Made by a program: the position numbers and the translations under genes. A DNA stretch of 54,317 nucleotides from Thermotogota bacterium ADurb.Bin062. GTDB lineage: Bacteria > Thermotogota > Thermotogae > MWEM01. Shown here in pieces: positions 16,531 to 26,099 of this stretch. Each line of letters starts with the position of its first letter. Position 1 is the first letter of the stretch. The notes beneath the pieces were generated by a model. That model did not search any database and was not told where the DNA came from. It saw nothing but the letters and a program-made list of their open reading frames with translations. The DNA lies in NCBI GenBank assembly GCA_002071085.1, contig MWEM01000015.1:1-54317 (forward strand). Reading direction: 5' to 3'.

Positions 16531-18261
16531 TTGAGGTTTTCGAAATTGTACGCCCCGACGATAAAGGAGACGCCGTCCGACGCGGAAGTGATCAGCCACG
16601 AACTGCTGGTTCGCGGAGGGTTCGTTCGAAAGGTGGCCGCCGGCGTCTTTACGTTCCTGCCCTTGGGGAAAAGAGTCTTGAAAAAGATCGAAGAGCTCGT
16701 GCGCTCGGAAATGGATGCCGCAGGGTGTCAAGAGATCCTGATGCCAATCATCCAGCCCGCCGATATGTGGAAAACCACCGGACGGTGGGAAGACTACGGG
16801 CCCGAGATGATGAAGATGACCGATCGTCACGATCGACAGTTTGCGCTGGGACCCACGCATGAAGAGATGGTGACGACCACGGTCAAGAACGAGCTCTCTT
16901 CCTATAAAGATCTGCCGATCAATTTGTATCAAATCTACACCAAATATCGAGACGAAATCCGCCCGCGGTTCGGTTTGCTTAGGGCCCGAGAGTTCATCAT
17001 GAAAGACGCATACAGCTTCCACACCTCGATGGAAGACCTGCATCAAACCTATCAGGTCATGTATCGAGCCTATGCCCACATCTTGGAACGGATGGGATTG
17101 AAGTTCATGGTGGTGGAAGCGGACACCGGCGCGATCGGAGGTTCTTGCTCCCACGAGTTCAACATCTTGGCGGCCAACGGAGAGTCCAACCTGTACTATT
17201 GCCCAAAGTGCGGCTATTCCGCCTCCGATGAGAAGGCCGGGTACGCGAAAGCCCCCCCTTACGAGGAAGAAAGTCTTCTGGCGTTGCGGAAAGTGGGTAC
17301 ACCCGACGTCAAAACGATCGAGCAAGTCTCCGCCTTCCTCGGTCTCCCGGCTTCGAAGATCGTTAAATCGCTCCTGTTTAAAGGTCGGGAAGGGTTCATT
17401 ATGGCGATGATCCGCGGGGACCATGAGATCAATCTGTCCAAGCTTCGGGCCTCCACCGGGGATCAAACCTTGGAGCTAGCCCAACCCGATGACGTCTCCG
17501 AGGCCTTCGGCGTCCCGATCGGTTTTATAGGACCCGTCGGAATCAAGAATTCCGTAAAAATCTATGGCGACTGGAGCGTTCAAGGGCTGCGAAACGTCGT
17601 GGTAGGCGGTATGGAGACGGATTACCATTACTGTGACGCGAACGAGGGCAGGGACTACACCGTGTCAGAATGGTATGATCTGCGGATGGTGAAGCCGGGC
17701 GATCGCTGCCCGCATTGCTCCGAGCTTTTACTCGAGACGAAAGGGATCGAGATGGGCCATATCTTCGAACTCGGAACCAAATACTCCGCCGCGTTGGACG
17801 CTTGTTATACCGATGAAAAGGGGCAAAGTCAACCGTTCGTCATGGGATGCTACGGCTGGGGGGTTTCCCGCACCCTAGCCGGGGTCGTCGAACAAATGCA
17901 CGACGAAAAGGGTATCATCTGGCCCTTGGCGATCGCGCCCTATCACCTGATCATCACCGTCGTCAATGTCAACGATCCGCTTCAGAAAGAAACCGGAGAG
18001 CGACTGTATCGTCACTTTCTGGAACGGGGTGTGGAAGTGTTGTTGGACGATCGGGCGGCCTCCGCGGGATTCAAGTTCAACGACGCCGACCTCATCGGCA
18101 TCCCCGTGCGTCTGACCATTGGGAAAGCAGTCTCGTCCGGCGTGATCGAGCTGAAAAAGCGGTATGAAAAAGAACCGGTCAAAGTCCGATTGGAAGACGG
18201 AGTCGACTCTATTTACCGCCTGTATGAGCGTATGATCGCCACTTATGCTCCCGGAGTTTAA
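16531..18261 (+). CDS. proS: Prolyl-tRNA synthetase, bacterial type with editing domain
   Basis: A 576-residue class II synthetase that charges tRNA-Pro. It opens [18 protein letters not shown], has motif 2 [19 protein letters not shown] with MKDAYSFH, and motif 3 within [16 protein letters not shown]. An inserted YbaK-like editing domain (about residues 230-390), which removes mischarged alanine, is present as usual in bacterial ProRS. The C-terminal 100 residues bind the anticodon. TTG at 16531 follows AGAGGTGAAGG; upstream in-frame codons lie within repeat DNA. The last 17 bases overlap the DUF2344 gene. Confidence 0.97.
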   Translation: MRFSKLYAPTIKETPSDAEVISHELLVRGGFVRKVAAGVFTFLPLGKRVLKKIEELVRSEMDAAGCQEILMPIIQPADMWKTTGRWEDYGPEMMKMTDRHDRQFALGPTHEEMVTTTVKNELSSYKDLPINLYQIYTKYRDEIRPRFGLLRAREFIMKDAYSFHTSMEDLHQTYQVMYRAYAHILERMGLKFMVVEADTGAIGGSCSHEFNILAANGESNLYYCPKCGYSASDEKAGYAKAPPYEEESLLALRKVGTPDVKTIEQVSAFLGLPASKIVKSLLFKGREGFIMAMIRGDHEINLSKLRASTGDQTLELAQPDDVSEAFGVPIGFIGPVGIKNSVKIYGDWSVQGLRNVVVGGMETDYHYCDANEGRDYTVSEWYDLRMVKPGDRCPHCSELLLETKGIEMGHIFELGTKYSAALDACYTDEKGQSQPFVMGCYGWGVSRTLAGVVEQMHDEKGIIWPLAIAPYHLIITVVNVNDPLQKETGERLYRHFLERGVEVLLDDRAASAGFKFNDADLIGIPVRLTIGKAVSSGVIELKKRYEKEPVKVRLEDGVDSIYRLYERMIATYAPGV

Positions 18262-18928
18262 GAACCCGTCCCTTTGGACGAAGCATCGGCATATCGATTT
18301 TGACCTCTATCTGTTCCGCGGGACCAAGAACGGGATCAGCCGGTATTTGTCCCATTTAGAATGGCTTCACGCGTTGGAGCGAACGCTCAGGCGAGCGGAT
18401 TTCGACCTTTGGTACACGAAAGGGTTTCACCCGATTCCACACATCGGTTGTTTGCGTCCGTTACCGACCGGAGTCGCGAGTGTCGCCCATTACTTCACCT
18501 TACGCTTGAAACGGCGGGATGGTGACTACCCCGTCCCGGACATGATCCGGCGATTCAACGCGTGCGCACCCGACGGGTTGAGGTTGCGATGGGGATCGAA
18601 GGTCTTCGATACATTTCGTCTTGACGCGGTCGCGCAGTCTTGGGAGTTCTCTCTGATTACCGAAGCTAACGAACAGTGTCAGCCTCTTTCTTTGCCCGAG
18701 TCCTTCTGCGCGACACGAAAAAAGGATTTTTATGTGATAGAATATAGGGTCAACAGAGAGGCTTGGGTTGACTATCGTTACGTTCTAGAGAGCCTATATG
18801 GAACGAAATCTCCCGACTGTTTTTACATCCCGATACTGCGAGAGGTGTCTGTGTCGTTAGAAAAGCGGTATCCGCTACAATGGTTATTTTCCGATACGGA
18901 GGACGGACGATGCCCAAAAAAGTGTTGA
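18245..18928 (+). CDS. DUF2344 (TIGR03936) radical-SAM-linked protein, stand-alone
   Basis: A 227-residue protein whose first 100 residues match the DUF2344 pattern: [20 protein letters not shown], then [23 protein letters not shown]. In most bacteria this domain is fused to or next to a radical SAM protein (TIGR03960), and the pair sits near rne/rng or ribosomal genes; its biochemical role is not settled. Here no radical SAM partner is nearby and the gene overlaps proS at its start and the receiver gene at its end, so it is coupled to tRNA charging and signalling genes instead. Confidence 0.82.
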   Translation: MLPEFKNPSLWTKHRHIDFDLYLFRGTKNGISRYLSHLEWLHALERTLRRADFDLWYTKGFHPIPHIGCLRPLPTGVASVAHYFTLRLKRRDGDYPVPDMIRRFNACAPDGLRLRWGSKVFDTFRLDAVAQSWEFSLITEANEQCQPLSLPESFCATRKKDFYVIEYRVNREAWVDYRYVLESLYGTKSPDCFYIPILREVSVSLEKRYPLQWLFSDTEDGRCPKKC

Positions 18929-19284
18929 TCATCGATGACTCGACGGTACTCAGGAACATCATTGTTTTCAATCTAAAGAAGGCTGGATATGAGATCGCGG
19001 AGGCGGAGGACGGCCTAGACGCGTTAGAAAAGATGAGCCATTTCTCTCCCGATATCATGATCTTGGATCTCATGATGCCGAAACTGGACGGTTTCGGCGT
19101 TTTGAGAGAAAAGGCGAAGATGGAGGGCTTCAAGGACACACCGACCATTGTGCTGACGGCGAAGGGCGGAGAAGACGATCGGGAGAATGCCCTCAGTTTA
19201 GGCGCAATCGATGTGTTGACTAAACCATTCAGTCCGAAGCAGCTTTTGGATTGTGTCAAAAAGGTGGTGGGGGATGCCGTATAG
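18910..19284 (+). CDS. Single-domain response regulator (CheY-like receiver)
   Basis: A 124-residue receiver with no output domain. The acidic pair is Asp9-Asp10 (LIIDDS), the phosphorylation site Asp53 (ILDLMMPKLDG), the switch Thr83 (VLTAKGG), and the invariant Lys105 (LTKPF). ATG at 18910 follows GGAGGA. It overlaps the PP2C phosphatase gene, so it probably carries the phosphoryl signal that controls that enzyme. The start lies inside the 3' end of the DUF2344 gene. Confidence 0.93.
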   Translation: MPKKVLIIDDSTVLRNIIVFNLKKAGYEIAEAEDGLDALEKMSHFSPDIMILDLMMPKLDGFGVLREKAKMEGFKDTPTIVLTAKGGEDDRENALSLGAIDVLTKPFSPKQLLDCVKKVVGDAV

Positions 19285-20734
19285 AAAAGCCTTGGCATCC
19301 GTTTATCATAAACTGTGCGAGCTCCTGGGCGATCCGATAGACCCCACGATCGAAGGCGCCGATGAAGAGGTGCTTTTTAAAAGGATCGAGTCCCAGTTCG
19401 CCTCTTTACAAAGCGAGTTCGTATCCTATAAAGACCAGTTGGAGGAGTCCTCGATTATGTTGGAAACCCAAGTGGAGGAGATTTCCAAGACCTATGAGGA
19501 GATCTCGACACTCTATGGCGTGACCTCGCTACTGTCCAAAACCCTAAATCCTACCGAGGTTATGGGCGACCTCATGGAACTGGTTCTCAACTCTGTGCCC
19601 TCAGGGTTCATCAGTATCTATCTGGCGATGGGGACCGAGGGGACCGAAGAGTATTATAAATACGTCGAAAAAGAGGGAAGGATCGTTCGGTCTCTCGCCG
19701 ACGGACTGAAAGGGTATTTCAGAAATCTGATCCAGCAGAACCAAGCCAAAGTGATTATTTTGGAGGAAGAGGGCATTCGGAAGCGATTTCCGAACTGTGT
19801 CGATCGTATGCACTCGGCGATGATCGTCCCGTTGGGAACGAGTCAGAAGCTTTGGGGGTTCCTTGCTCTAGCGAACAAGCAAAACGGAAACCTATATACA
19901 GCCGGAGACCGTAAACTGTTGGAATCTATCAGTAACCAAATCTTCTTCGGTTTGGAGAACTATCAATTCCTTCAAGAGCAGATCAAGCAGGAACGATTTT
20001 TTGAGCAGTTAGAGATCGCGAAAAAGATACAAGAAAGCCTGCTGCCACAGAAGATTCCTCAGTTGCGGAGATTGGACATCGCGTGTCATTTCGAGCCGGC
20101 TGTGGAAGTTGCGGGCGATTACTATGATATCATCCACTCGGGAGACAAGGTATTTTTGGTCATTGCGGATGTTTCCGGGAAAGGCGTTCCCGCGTCCCTA
20201 TTGATGAGTTCTTTCCGATCCACCGTCCGTATCTTCCTATCCGTCACGGAGGAGCTGCCCCGTTTGGTGGAGAAAGTGAATGACCACATCGCTCAGAACG
20301 AGATCGCCGACCGGTTCATCACTGGACTGTTCGTCAACCTGGATTTGAGAACGGGGCAAATCAAATACGTCAACGCGGGGCACGATCCGATGTTGCTTTA
20401 CCGCCGGTCCGAAGACCGTTTTTTCGAGATCACCAACGATGGGATCCCTACGGGCATTTTCGAAGGGGAGAGTTACCTGGAGAGCGAGTTTACGCTGTTG
20501 CCCGGCGACCTCTTCATCCTATACACCGACGGCATACCGGAGGCGCGCAACGGTGCTAAAGAAGAGTTCGGCTTCGAGCGTATGCAGGAAGTATTGCGTG
20601 TGAACTGCGAAAAGACGGCCGAGGAGATCAGCTCGGCGATGACGGAGGCACTCGGGCGTTTTGTGGATTCGGCGCCGCAGCATGATGATATTACGTTCAT
20701 GATACTCAAGTACCGAGGAAATCTCGCTGAGTAG
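19274..20734 (+). CDS. GAF-PP2C (SpoIIE/RsbU-type) serine phosphatase
   Basis: A 486-residue protein: an N-terminal helical/coiled region (about 1-80), a GAF-like domain (about 85-245), a linker helix EIAKKIQESLLPQKIP typical before RsbU/SpoIIE phosphatase domains, and the PP2C domain. Metal-binding motifs are VAGDYYDII, IADVSGKGVPASLLM, VNAGHDPMLLY, LYTDGIPEARN and QHDDITFMIL. Such enzymes dephosphorylate an anti-sigma-factor antagonist in partner switching, but no antagonist or anti-sigma gene is in the window. ATG at 19274 follows GGTGGTGGGGG and overlaps the receiver gene by 11 bases. Confidence 0.92.
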   Translation: MPYRKALASVYHKLCELLGDPIDPTIEGADEEVLFKRIESQFASLQSEFVSYKDQLEESSIMLETQVEEISKTYEEISTLYGVTSLLSKTLNPTEVMGDLMELVLNSVPSGFISIYLAMGTEGTEEYYKYVEKEGRIVRSLADGLKGYFRNLIQQNQAKVIILEEEGIRKRFPNCVDRMHSAMIVPLGTSQKLWGFLALANKQNGNLYTAGDRKLLESISNQIFFGLENYQFLQEQIKQERFFEQLEIAKKIQESLLPQKIPQLRRLDIACHFEPAVEVAGDYYDIIHSGDKVFLVIADVSGKGVPASLLMSSFRSTVRIFLSVTEELPRLVEKVNDHIAQNEIADRFITGLFVNLDLRTGQIKYVNAGHDPMLLYRRSEDRFFEITNDGIPTGIFEGESYLESEFTLLPGDLFILYTDGIPEARNGAKEEFGFERMQEVLRVNCEKTAEEISSAMTEALGRFVDSAPQHDDITFMILKYRGNLAE

Positions 20735-20751
20735 AATAAAGGAGGGTTATT

Positions 20752-21513
20752 GTGTCGGGCCATAATAAGTGGGCGAATATTAAACACCGAAAAGGTGCGC
20801 AAGACAAGAAACGGTCGACGTTATTCACGAAACTCATCAGGGAACTCACCATCGCCGCGAAAGAAGGCGGCGGCGACGCGGATTCGAATCCCAGATTACG
20901 GGCGGCCGTGGACAAAGCCCGAGAAGGGAACATGCCTAAAGACACCATTGAAAAGGCCATTAAAAGAGGTACCGGAGAATTGGAGGGGGTCGAATACGTC
21001 GAAGTGATGTACGAAGGGTATGGCCCTGCGGGTGTGGCTATGTTGGTGTACACGACCACCGACAACAAAAACAGGACAGCACAGGAAGTGCGGCATGTCT
21101 TCAGCAAGTACGGGGGGAATCTGGCCGAGAGCGGCGCAGTCAGCTGGACCTTCGAGAAGAAGGGGCGATTTTTCATCGAGCAATCGGAAATCTCCGATAT
21201 GGACCAGTTCGTATTGGAATCGATCGATTTTGGAGCCGACGATGTGGACGACTCCTCGGATCCAGTGACCTTGTTCACCTTACCGGAAAACTTGATGCGA
21301 CTGGCCGATACCCTAACGGAGAAAGGGCTCCATCCCAAGGAGATCGAGTTCACCTACGAGCCGAAAAACAGGGTCGCCGTCACCGGAAAAGACGCGGAAA
21401 AGGTGATGTTGCTGATCTCCAAACTAGAAGACCTCGATGACGTGCAAAACGTTTTCGCAAACTTTGATATTGCAGATGAAGAGCTCGAAGCGATTATGGC
21501 GGAGATTGACTGA
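20752..21513 (+). CDS. yebC: YebC/TACO1-family protein
   Basis: A 253-residue protein starting SGHNKWANIKHRKGAQD, the unmistakable YebC signature, with FTKLIREL, YEGYGPAG and a normal three-domain length. Members were first called transcription regulators; more recent work links them to relief of ribosome stalling at proline-rich stretches. That would fit its place in an operon led by proS, though this is inference. GTG at 20752 follows AAAGGAGGG. Confidence 0.96.
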   Translation: MSGHNKWANIKHRKGAQDKKRSTLFTKLIRELTIAAKEGGGDADSNPRLRAAVDKAREGNMPKDTIEKAIKRGTGELEGVEYVEVMYEGYGPAGVAMLVYTTTDNKNRTAQEVRHVFSKYGGNLAESGAVSWTFEKKGRFFIEQSEISDMDQFVLESIDFGADDVDDSSDPVTLFTLPENLMRLADTLTEKGLHPKEIEFTYEPKNRVAVTGKDAEKVMLLISKLEDLDDVQNVFANFDIADEELEAIMAEID

Positions 21514-21537
21514 TTTGGTAGGATTTGTGTTTCGTCG

Positions 21538-22452
21538 ATGTTCTCTTTGAGAGCCGGCCAACGGTCAATCGACCAGAAAATCGCGATCGATTTACACCTT
21601 CATACTCATTTTTCGGACGGTCGACACAGCGCGCGAGAGCTTTTTCAGATGTTGCGCTCGGAAAGCGTGTGGCTCTGTTCTGTGACGGACCACGACACCA
21701 TCGAACACATTCCGGAGATGCGAGCGGAAGCCAAGGCGATGGGGTTGGTCTTGCTGCCGGGCGTGGAGATTTCGACCTTTTTTGAAGGAGGAGAGGTCCA
21801 TATCCTGGGGTACGGCTACTCCTTGGACGATTCCTCTTTTTCCCTTTTTTTACGAGAGCGGTTTGCGAACCGTACCGGACGGGCGCGAGAGATGGTCGCA
21901 CTCTTGAATCGTGTCGGTGTGGAGATTTCTTACGAAGACGTACAAAAGCAATCGCCAGGACCGTACGTCGGTCGCCCGAATATCGCCCGGGCAATGAAGA
22001 GCAAAGGCTATATAAAAGAGCTTTCGGAAGCTTTTTCTCGAACGTACATAGGCGTTGGCGGACGAGCTTACGTGCCGCCTTCTGAATGTCATCCGCGGGA
22101 AGCGATCGAGGCCATTCGCAAGGCAGGGGGTGCGGCTGTGTTGGCTCATCCAGGCTTGTATTACGCGGAAGAGGGATGTCGAGGAGAAACCTCGCAAAAG
22201 GGTTTGAACCAGAATCAAATCGCTCAGATGCGCGCCTACGGTTTGGAAGGAATCGAGTGCTATCACTCCAAACATAGCTTCTCCGACAGCCAAAGATACG
22301 CGCAAATATGCAAACAATTGGATTGTATACGAACGATGGGCTCCGATTTTCACGAGGGCGCCTATTTTCCCATACACTGGCAGGTTCCTAAACCCGTCTT
22401 GGAGGAAACGTGTCGATGGTTAAGAGACCGATTCTCTTGTTCCTTGCCTTGA
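21538..22452 (+). CDS. PHP-domain metal-dependent phosphoesterase
   Basis: A 304-residue PHP protein. Metal ligands are seen in DLHLHTHFSDG, VTDHDT, LLPGVEIST, VHILGYG, VLAHPG and MGSDFHEG. The architecture matches TrpH/YciV-type enzymes that act on 3'-5' small nucleotides or 3',5'-bisphosphates. The start is uncertain: ATG 21538 has only a weak GGTAGGA upstream, and TTG 21547 is an alternative; the fold begins at about residue 16 either way. It overlaps the following outer-membrane gene by 37 bases. Confidence 0.88.
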   Translation: MFSLRAGQRSIDQKIAIDLHLHTHFSDGRHSARELFQMLRSESVWLCSVTDHDTIEHIPEMRAEAKAMGLVLLPGVEISTFFEGGEVHILGYGYSLDDSSFSLFLRERFANRTGRAREMVALLNRVGVEISYEDVQKQSPGPYVGRPNIARAMKSKGYIKELSEAFSRTYIGVGGRAYVPPSECHPREAIEAIRKAGGAAVLAHPGLYYAEEGCRGETSQKGLNQNQIAQMRAYGLEGIECYHSKHSFSDSQRYAQICKQLDCIRTMGSDFHEGAYFPIHWQVPKPVLEETCRWLRDRFSCSLP

Positions 22453-23552
22453 TCTTTGCGTTTCCGTCGGCGTGTTTGTTTGGCGCCGAAGTCGCGCAAG
22501 ACGATTTCGAGGCCCTGGACTGGACGCTTCCATTTCCGGACGTGATTTTGCAAAATATGGCAGCCAGCATTACCTTTGGGATGGGTCCATTCATCAATCC
22601 AGCCGGCGCTGGGTCGGTCGTGGGGCTTTACGCGCAGATCAGACCCACCTTACGCTTTCTCATCTTTGACGGTGCCTTCAACGTCGGGTTCAGGACGTAT
22701 TCTCAGGATCAAGATTTCTTCGTCGACTTCACAAACGAGCGAACTGAGGACTATTACCAAAGCGTGCGAGTGAAGATCAAACGGGTGACCTTTGCCTATG
22801 CCCAGGCCGCCCAGTCGTTTGGAGAGTACCTCTATCAGCCGACCACCTATCCGAACGAGAAAAACCTTAAGTTGCTGTGGGAGAATCAGAATTGGCATAT
22901 TTCCACCCTGAGCCCGAATTGGAAGGATTGGTCTTTTGCCTTTAAAACTCCGGAAATAGGATGGTCCTCAATCGGGTTCGGAGCGGATATTCAGGGATTC
23001 TATGAATCGACCCCCACACGATCTTTCGCCGTTTCGGGGGGCCCGAAAATACGTCTGTTATTTTTGGATATCGTCCCCTATATCGGTTACAAATCGCAGG
23101 GGTCATCGGAGACCGAGGGCATCGATCCCTTTTCGACCCTAACCTATGGCTTGAAAACGGATTTTCGATACTCTCCCTTTTCCATTAAAGCGGGATTTAC
23201 GCTAGCCGAGAACCCCGAATACTATTGCGCAGTCGGATTGGGGCCATTGCTACTCTCTTTTGGTCAAAAGAACAGCTTTTCGCGACCTTCGGGGAAGGAC
23301 ATCTGGCAGCAGATCGAATGGGATTGGCAGGAAAAGGGAATCGAAACGAAGATAGGATTCGGCCGAATCAACCAAGCTTTTTATGTTTTTTCTGATATCG
23401 ATGTTCGTTTCAATGACCGTTGGTCGTTACGGGCGTCCATCAAGAGCGGAATAGACAGGATATTACCCCTGTCCGCCCCTACTTTGGGAGGAGAGGGGCT
23501 GAGTTTTTCAGTGGGAGTGGAATACCGGATTCCAATAACAATCACCGAATGA
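22416..23552 (+). CDS. Exported protein, predicted outer-membrane beta barrel
   Basis: A 378-residue protein of unrecognised family. A clear signal peptide (KRPILLFLALIFAFPSACLFG) precedes strand-rich sequence with alternating polar and hydrophobic residues and aromatic girdle positions, ending in amphipathic strands (LSFSVGVEYRIPITI). This suggests a barrel of 12-16 strands in the outer membrane. ATG 22416 is nine bases after GGAGGAA; GTG 22410 is too close to it. The gene starts inside the PHP gene, an unusual pairing with no functional link I can name. Confidence 0.75.
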   Translation: MVKRPILLFLALIFAFPSACLFGAEVAQDDFEALDWTLPFPDVILQNMAASITFGMGPFINPAGAGSVVGLYAQIRPTLRFLIFDGAFNVGFRTYSQDQDFFVDFTNERTEDYYQSVRVKIKRVTFAYAQAAQSFGEYLYQPTTYPNEKNLKLLWENQNWHISTLSPNWKDWSFAFKTPEIGWSSIGFGADIQGFYESTPTRSFAVSGGPKIRLLFLDIVPYIGYKSQGSSETEGIDPFSTLTYGLKTDFRYSPFSIKAGFTLAENPEYYCAVGLGPLLLSFGQKNSFSRPSGKDIWQQIEWDWQEKGIETKIGFGRINQAFYVFSDIDVRFNDRWSLRASIKSGIDRILPLSAPTLGGEGLSFSVGVEYRIPITITE

Positions 23553-23586
23553 GTGAATAGTATGATCACAGACATAGGAGGAAGAG

Positions 23587-24390
23587 ATGCTCGATCAAGA
23601 AGCTCCTGATCCTCAGTTTCTTTGGTTTATCGCCGAAGTGAAAAAACGATTGAACTTGGACCTCTCGGGCTACAAACCGCACCGTGTCAAGCGTCGAACG
23701 GACATGTTGCTACGGAAGTACAACGTCGGCTCCTACCAAGAGTATATGAAACTGATGATGGCTGACGAAAAGAAGACGGAAGAATTTTTGGACAAGATGA
23801 CGATCAACGTGACGGAGTTCTTTCGAAACCCAGAAAAATGGGAGGCGATTAAGAGAACGTATCTACCCGGACTGATGAAACAGAGCAGCAGGATAAAAAT
23901 CTGGAGCGCCGGCTGCTCCAGCGGAGAAGAGCCCTATTCCGTGGGTATTTTGCTCGAAGAGCTTCGAGCCCCGGCCTCGGCCAGCGTCTTGGCCACCGAT
24001 ATCGATGCGGGTGTTTTGCAGAAGGCGAAAATAGGGGTTTACGATGAACGCGCCTTCGTCTCGACGTCTGAAGACGTCCTCAGGCGGTACTTTCGAAAAG
24101 TCGACGAAATTTTCTATGAAGTGCTGCAGAACGTGAAAAATCGGGTACAGTTCCGGAACCACAACATGCTACAGGACCCGTTCGAGAAGAACCTGGATAT
24201 GATCATTTGTCGAAACGTGGTGATCTATTTTGAAGCGGAAACCAAAAATGTTCTCTACCAAAACTTCGTCGATTCGCTGCGTGTTGGAGGTATCCTGTTC
24301 GTCGGCAGCACCGAAAGAATCTTTAACTATCGATCGTTGAACCTGAAGGTACTGGAGCCCTTCTTCTACCAGAAAGAGGGCTCGGTGTAG
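23587..24390 (+). CDS. cheR: CheR-type chemoreceptor glutamate methyltransferase
   Basis: A 267-residue two-domain protein. The N-terminal helical domain (about 1-75) binds receptors, and the SAM domain carries IWSAGCSSGEEPYS, VLATDID and DMIICRNVVIYF. CheR methylates glutamates of chemoreceptors and resets them during adaptation. The N-terminal basic helix (HRVKRRTDMLLRKY) and TEFFRNPEKWEAI are typical. No receptors, CheA, CheW or CheB are here, so the rest of the pathway lies elsewhere. ATG follows AGGAGGAAGAG; ftsY begins two bases after the stop. Confidence 0.95.
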   Translation: MLDQEAPDPQFLWFIAEVKKRLNLDLSGYKPHRVKRRTDMLLRKYNVGSYQEYMKLMMADEKKTEEFLDKMTINVTEFFRNPEKWEAIKRTYLPGLMKQSSRIKIWSAGCSSGEEPYSVGILLEELRAPASASVLATDIDAGVLQKAKIGVYDERAFVSTSEDVLRRYFRKVDEIFYEVLQNVKNRVQFRNHNMLQDPFEKNLDMIICRNVVIYFEAETKNVLYQNFVDSLRVGGILFVGSTERIFNYRSLNLKVLEPFFYQKEGSV

Positions 24391-24392
24391 CC

Positions 24393-25298
24393 ATGGGATT
24401 TTTCGATCGTCTGAAAGAAGGGCTCAAGAAGACCAGGGACGCCACCTTCGGGAAGATAAAAACGCTGCTCTCTTTCTCGAAGATAGATGCCGAAACGTTG
24501 GAGCAGATCGAGGAGCTATTGATCACCAGCGACATCAGCGTGAGCACGACCGAAAAGATTATCCGAGGGCTTAAAGACAAGATGAAATCGGAAAAATCCC
24601 CGACGCAGGCATTGAAGAGAGCTCTGTTGGACCTCTTGGAAGGCGATGCCTATTTACGGGTACCGGAAAAACCGCCGATGGTGATCAGCATCGTCGGGGT
24701 CAACGGGGGCGGCAAGACGACAACAACCGGGAAGCTGGCGAAACGGTTTAAGGAAGAAAAAAAAGAGGTTGTTTTAGCCGCGGCCGATACTTTCCGGGCA
24801 GCCGCGATCGATCAGCTTCGCGTTTGGGCCGAAGAAAGGGCCGGGGTTCCTTTGATCGCCCACGAGCCCGGGGCGGATTCCGCCGCTGTGGCGTATGACG
24901 CGGTCAGTCACGCTCTCTCGAAAAAGAAGGATATCGTCTTGATCGACACGGCCGGAAGGCTGCATACGAAAGACAATCTGATGGAGGAATTGAAGAAGCT
25001 GCATCGTGTGATTAAAAAAATCATCCCGGAGGCTCCCCATGAAGTGCTGCTGGTTCTAGACGCGACAACTGGTCAAAACGGATTGGCGCAGGCTAAAAAG
25101 TTTTTGGAAACGGTAGGCGTTACCGGCATCGTCTTGACGAAATTGGATGGGACGGCCAAAGGAGGCATCGCCCTATCAATCAAAGACGAACTGGGTCTCC
25201 CCATCAAATACGTCGGAGTCGGTGAAAAGATCGACGACCTTCGGCCTTTTGTAGCGGAGGACTTCGTGAACGCGCTCTTGGAGGGAGAAGACGAATAG
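24393..25298 (+). CDS. ftsY: Signal recognition particle receptor FtsY
   Basis: A 301-residue GTPase that docks the SRP-ribosome complex at the inner membrane. It lacks the long acidic A domain and starts with the minimal amphipathic [16 protein letters not shown]. The N domain is followed by the G domain: [42 protein letters not shown] and the closing [12 protein letters not shown]. Short FtsY proteins like this are common in Thermotogota and Firmicutes. It is directly downstream of cheR and probably cotranscribed. Confidence 0.97.
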   Translation: MGFFDRLKEGLKKTRDATFGKIKTLLSFSKIDAETLEQIEELLITSDISVSTTEKIIRGLKDKMKSEKSPTQALKRALLDLLEGDAYLRVPEKPPMVISIVGVNGGGKTTTTGKLAKRFKEEKKEVVLAAADTFRAAAIDQLRVWAEERAGVPLIAHEPGADSAAVAYDAVSHALSKKKDIVLIDTAGRLHTKDNLMEELKKLHRVIKKIIPEAPHEVLLVLDATTGQNGLAQAKKFLETVGVTGIVLTKLDGTAKGGIALSIKDELGLPIKYVGVGEKIDDLRPFVAEDFVNALLEGEDE

Positions 25299-25336
25299 GA
25301 GGGTCTTACGCGCCCGCCCAATTTGTCGCCGACTCC

Positions 25337-26014
25337 GTGGACAGGAAGGTCTTTTGGCAAAAACACTACCGTTGTGGCCTTTGCGGCGCTGATTTCCGAA
25401 GCCTGCGGATATTCGATCACGCGATACGAGTGAAACAGCGCGACTTGTTTTTGCACGCCACCTATGAATTTCCTGATCCTCAACACTACGCGATCATCGC
25501 TTGCCCCGACTGTTACTACTCCGCTTATGATAAAGACTTTGAAGCCTTGCCGGACAAGCTGAATTCTCAACAGATTTTTCAGCTACAGCAGGCTCTGAAG
25601 AAAGGAAAAGATACCTTCCACTTGAACTTGTCCAAAGAACGCGCGCTCCAGGAGGTCATCGATCTCTACAGTTTGGCCGTCCTGACGTATCTGATCGCCG
25701 AAGACTCGTATAAAATGGCGCAGTTGTATATGAAACTGGGATGGTTTTATCTGGATGACCAAAATCGGGAGAATGCGGCTATCGCGTTTTCTAAATCCTA
25801 TCAGCAGTTTTTTGAGACCTACGAGCGTGGCCGGATTCCGGGAGAAGCCGACGGCATCCTGTTTTGTTTGGCTTCGATACAGATACTCTTAAACAACGTC
25901 TCCGAGGGGTTTCGATGGCTGGAAAGGCTCAACCAGGAGTACAAGAACTCCAATTCGCCTTACCTGACGGCAGGTAAGGCATTATGGGCGTCATTCCGCG
26001 AGAAAAAGACCTAA
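25337..26014 (+). CDS. DUF2225 protein with zinc-ribbon-like cysteines
   Basis: A 225-residue cytoplasmic protein. CGLCG near residue 13 and CPDC near residue 55 form a likely zinc knuckle, followed by a TPR-like helical part ([32 protein letters not shown]). This matches DUF2225, found widely in Firmicutes and Thermotogota with unknown function. Start is GTG 25337; the ribosome binding site AGGAGGG (25299-25305) is further upstream than usual and no better in-frame start is present. Confidence 0.85.
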   Translation: MDRKVFWQKHYRCGLCGADFRSLRIFDHAIRVKQRDLFLHATYEFPDPQHYAIIACPDCYYSAYDKDFEALPDKLNSQQIFQLQQALKKGKDTFHLNLSKERALQEVIDLYSLAVLTYLIAEDSYKMAQLYMKLGWFYLDDQNRENAAIAFSKSYQQFFETYERGRIPGEADGILFCLASIQILLNNVSEGFRWLERLNQEYKNSNSPYLTAGKALWASFREKKT

Positions 26015-26099
26015 ACGGGCTTTTTAGAGCGGAGCTCGAAGACTATCGTCGGTGAGTTGCGGGATGGAGCCTCCGGGGTCGCAAAGGAGAATGCGGCGT

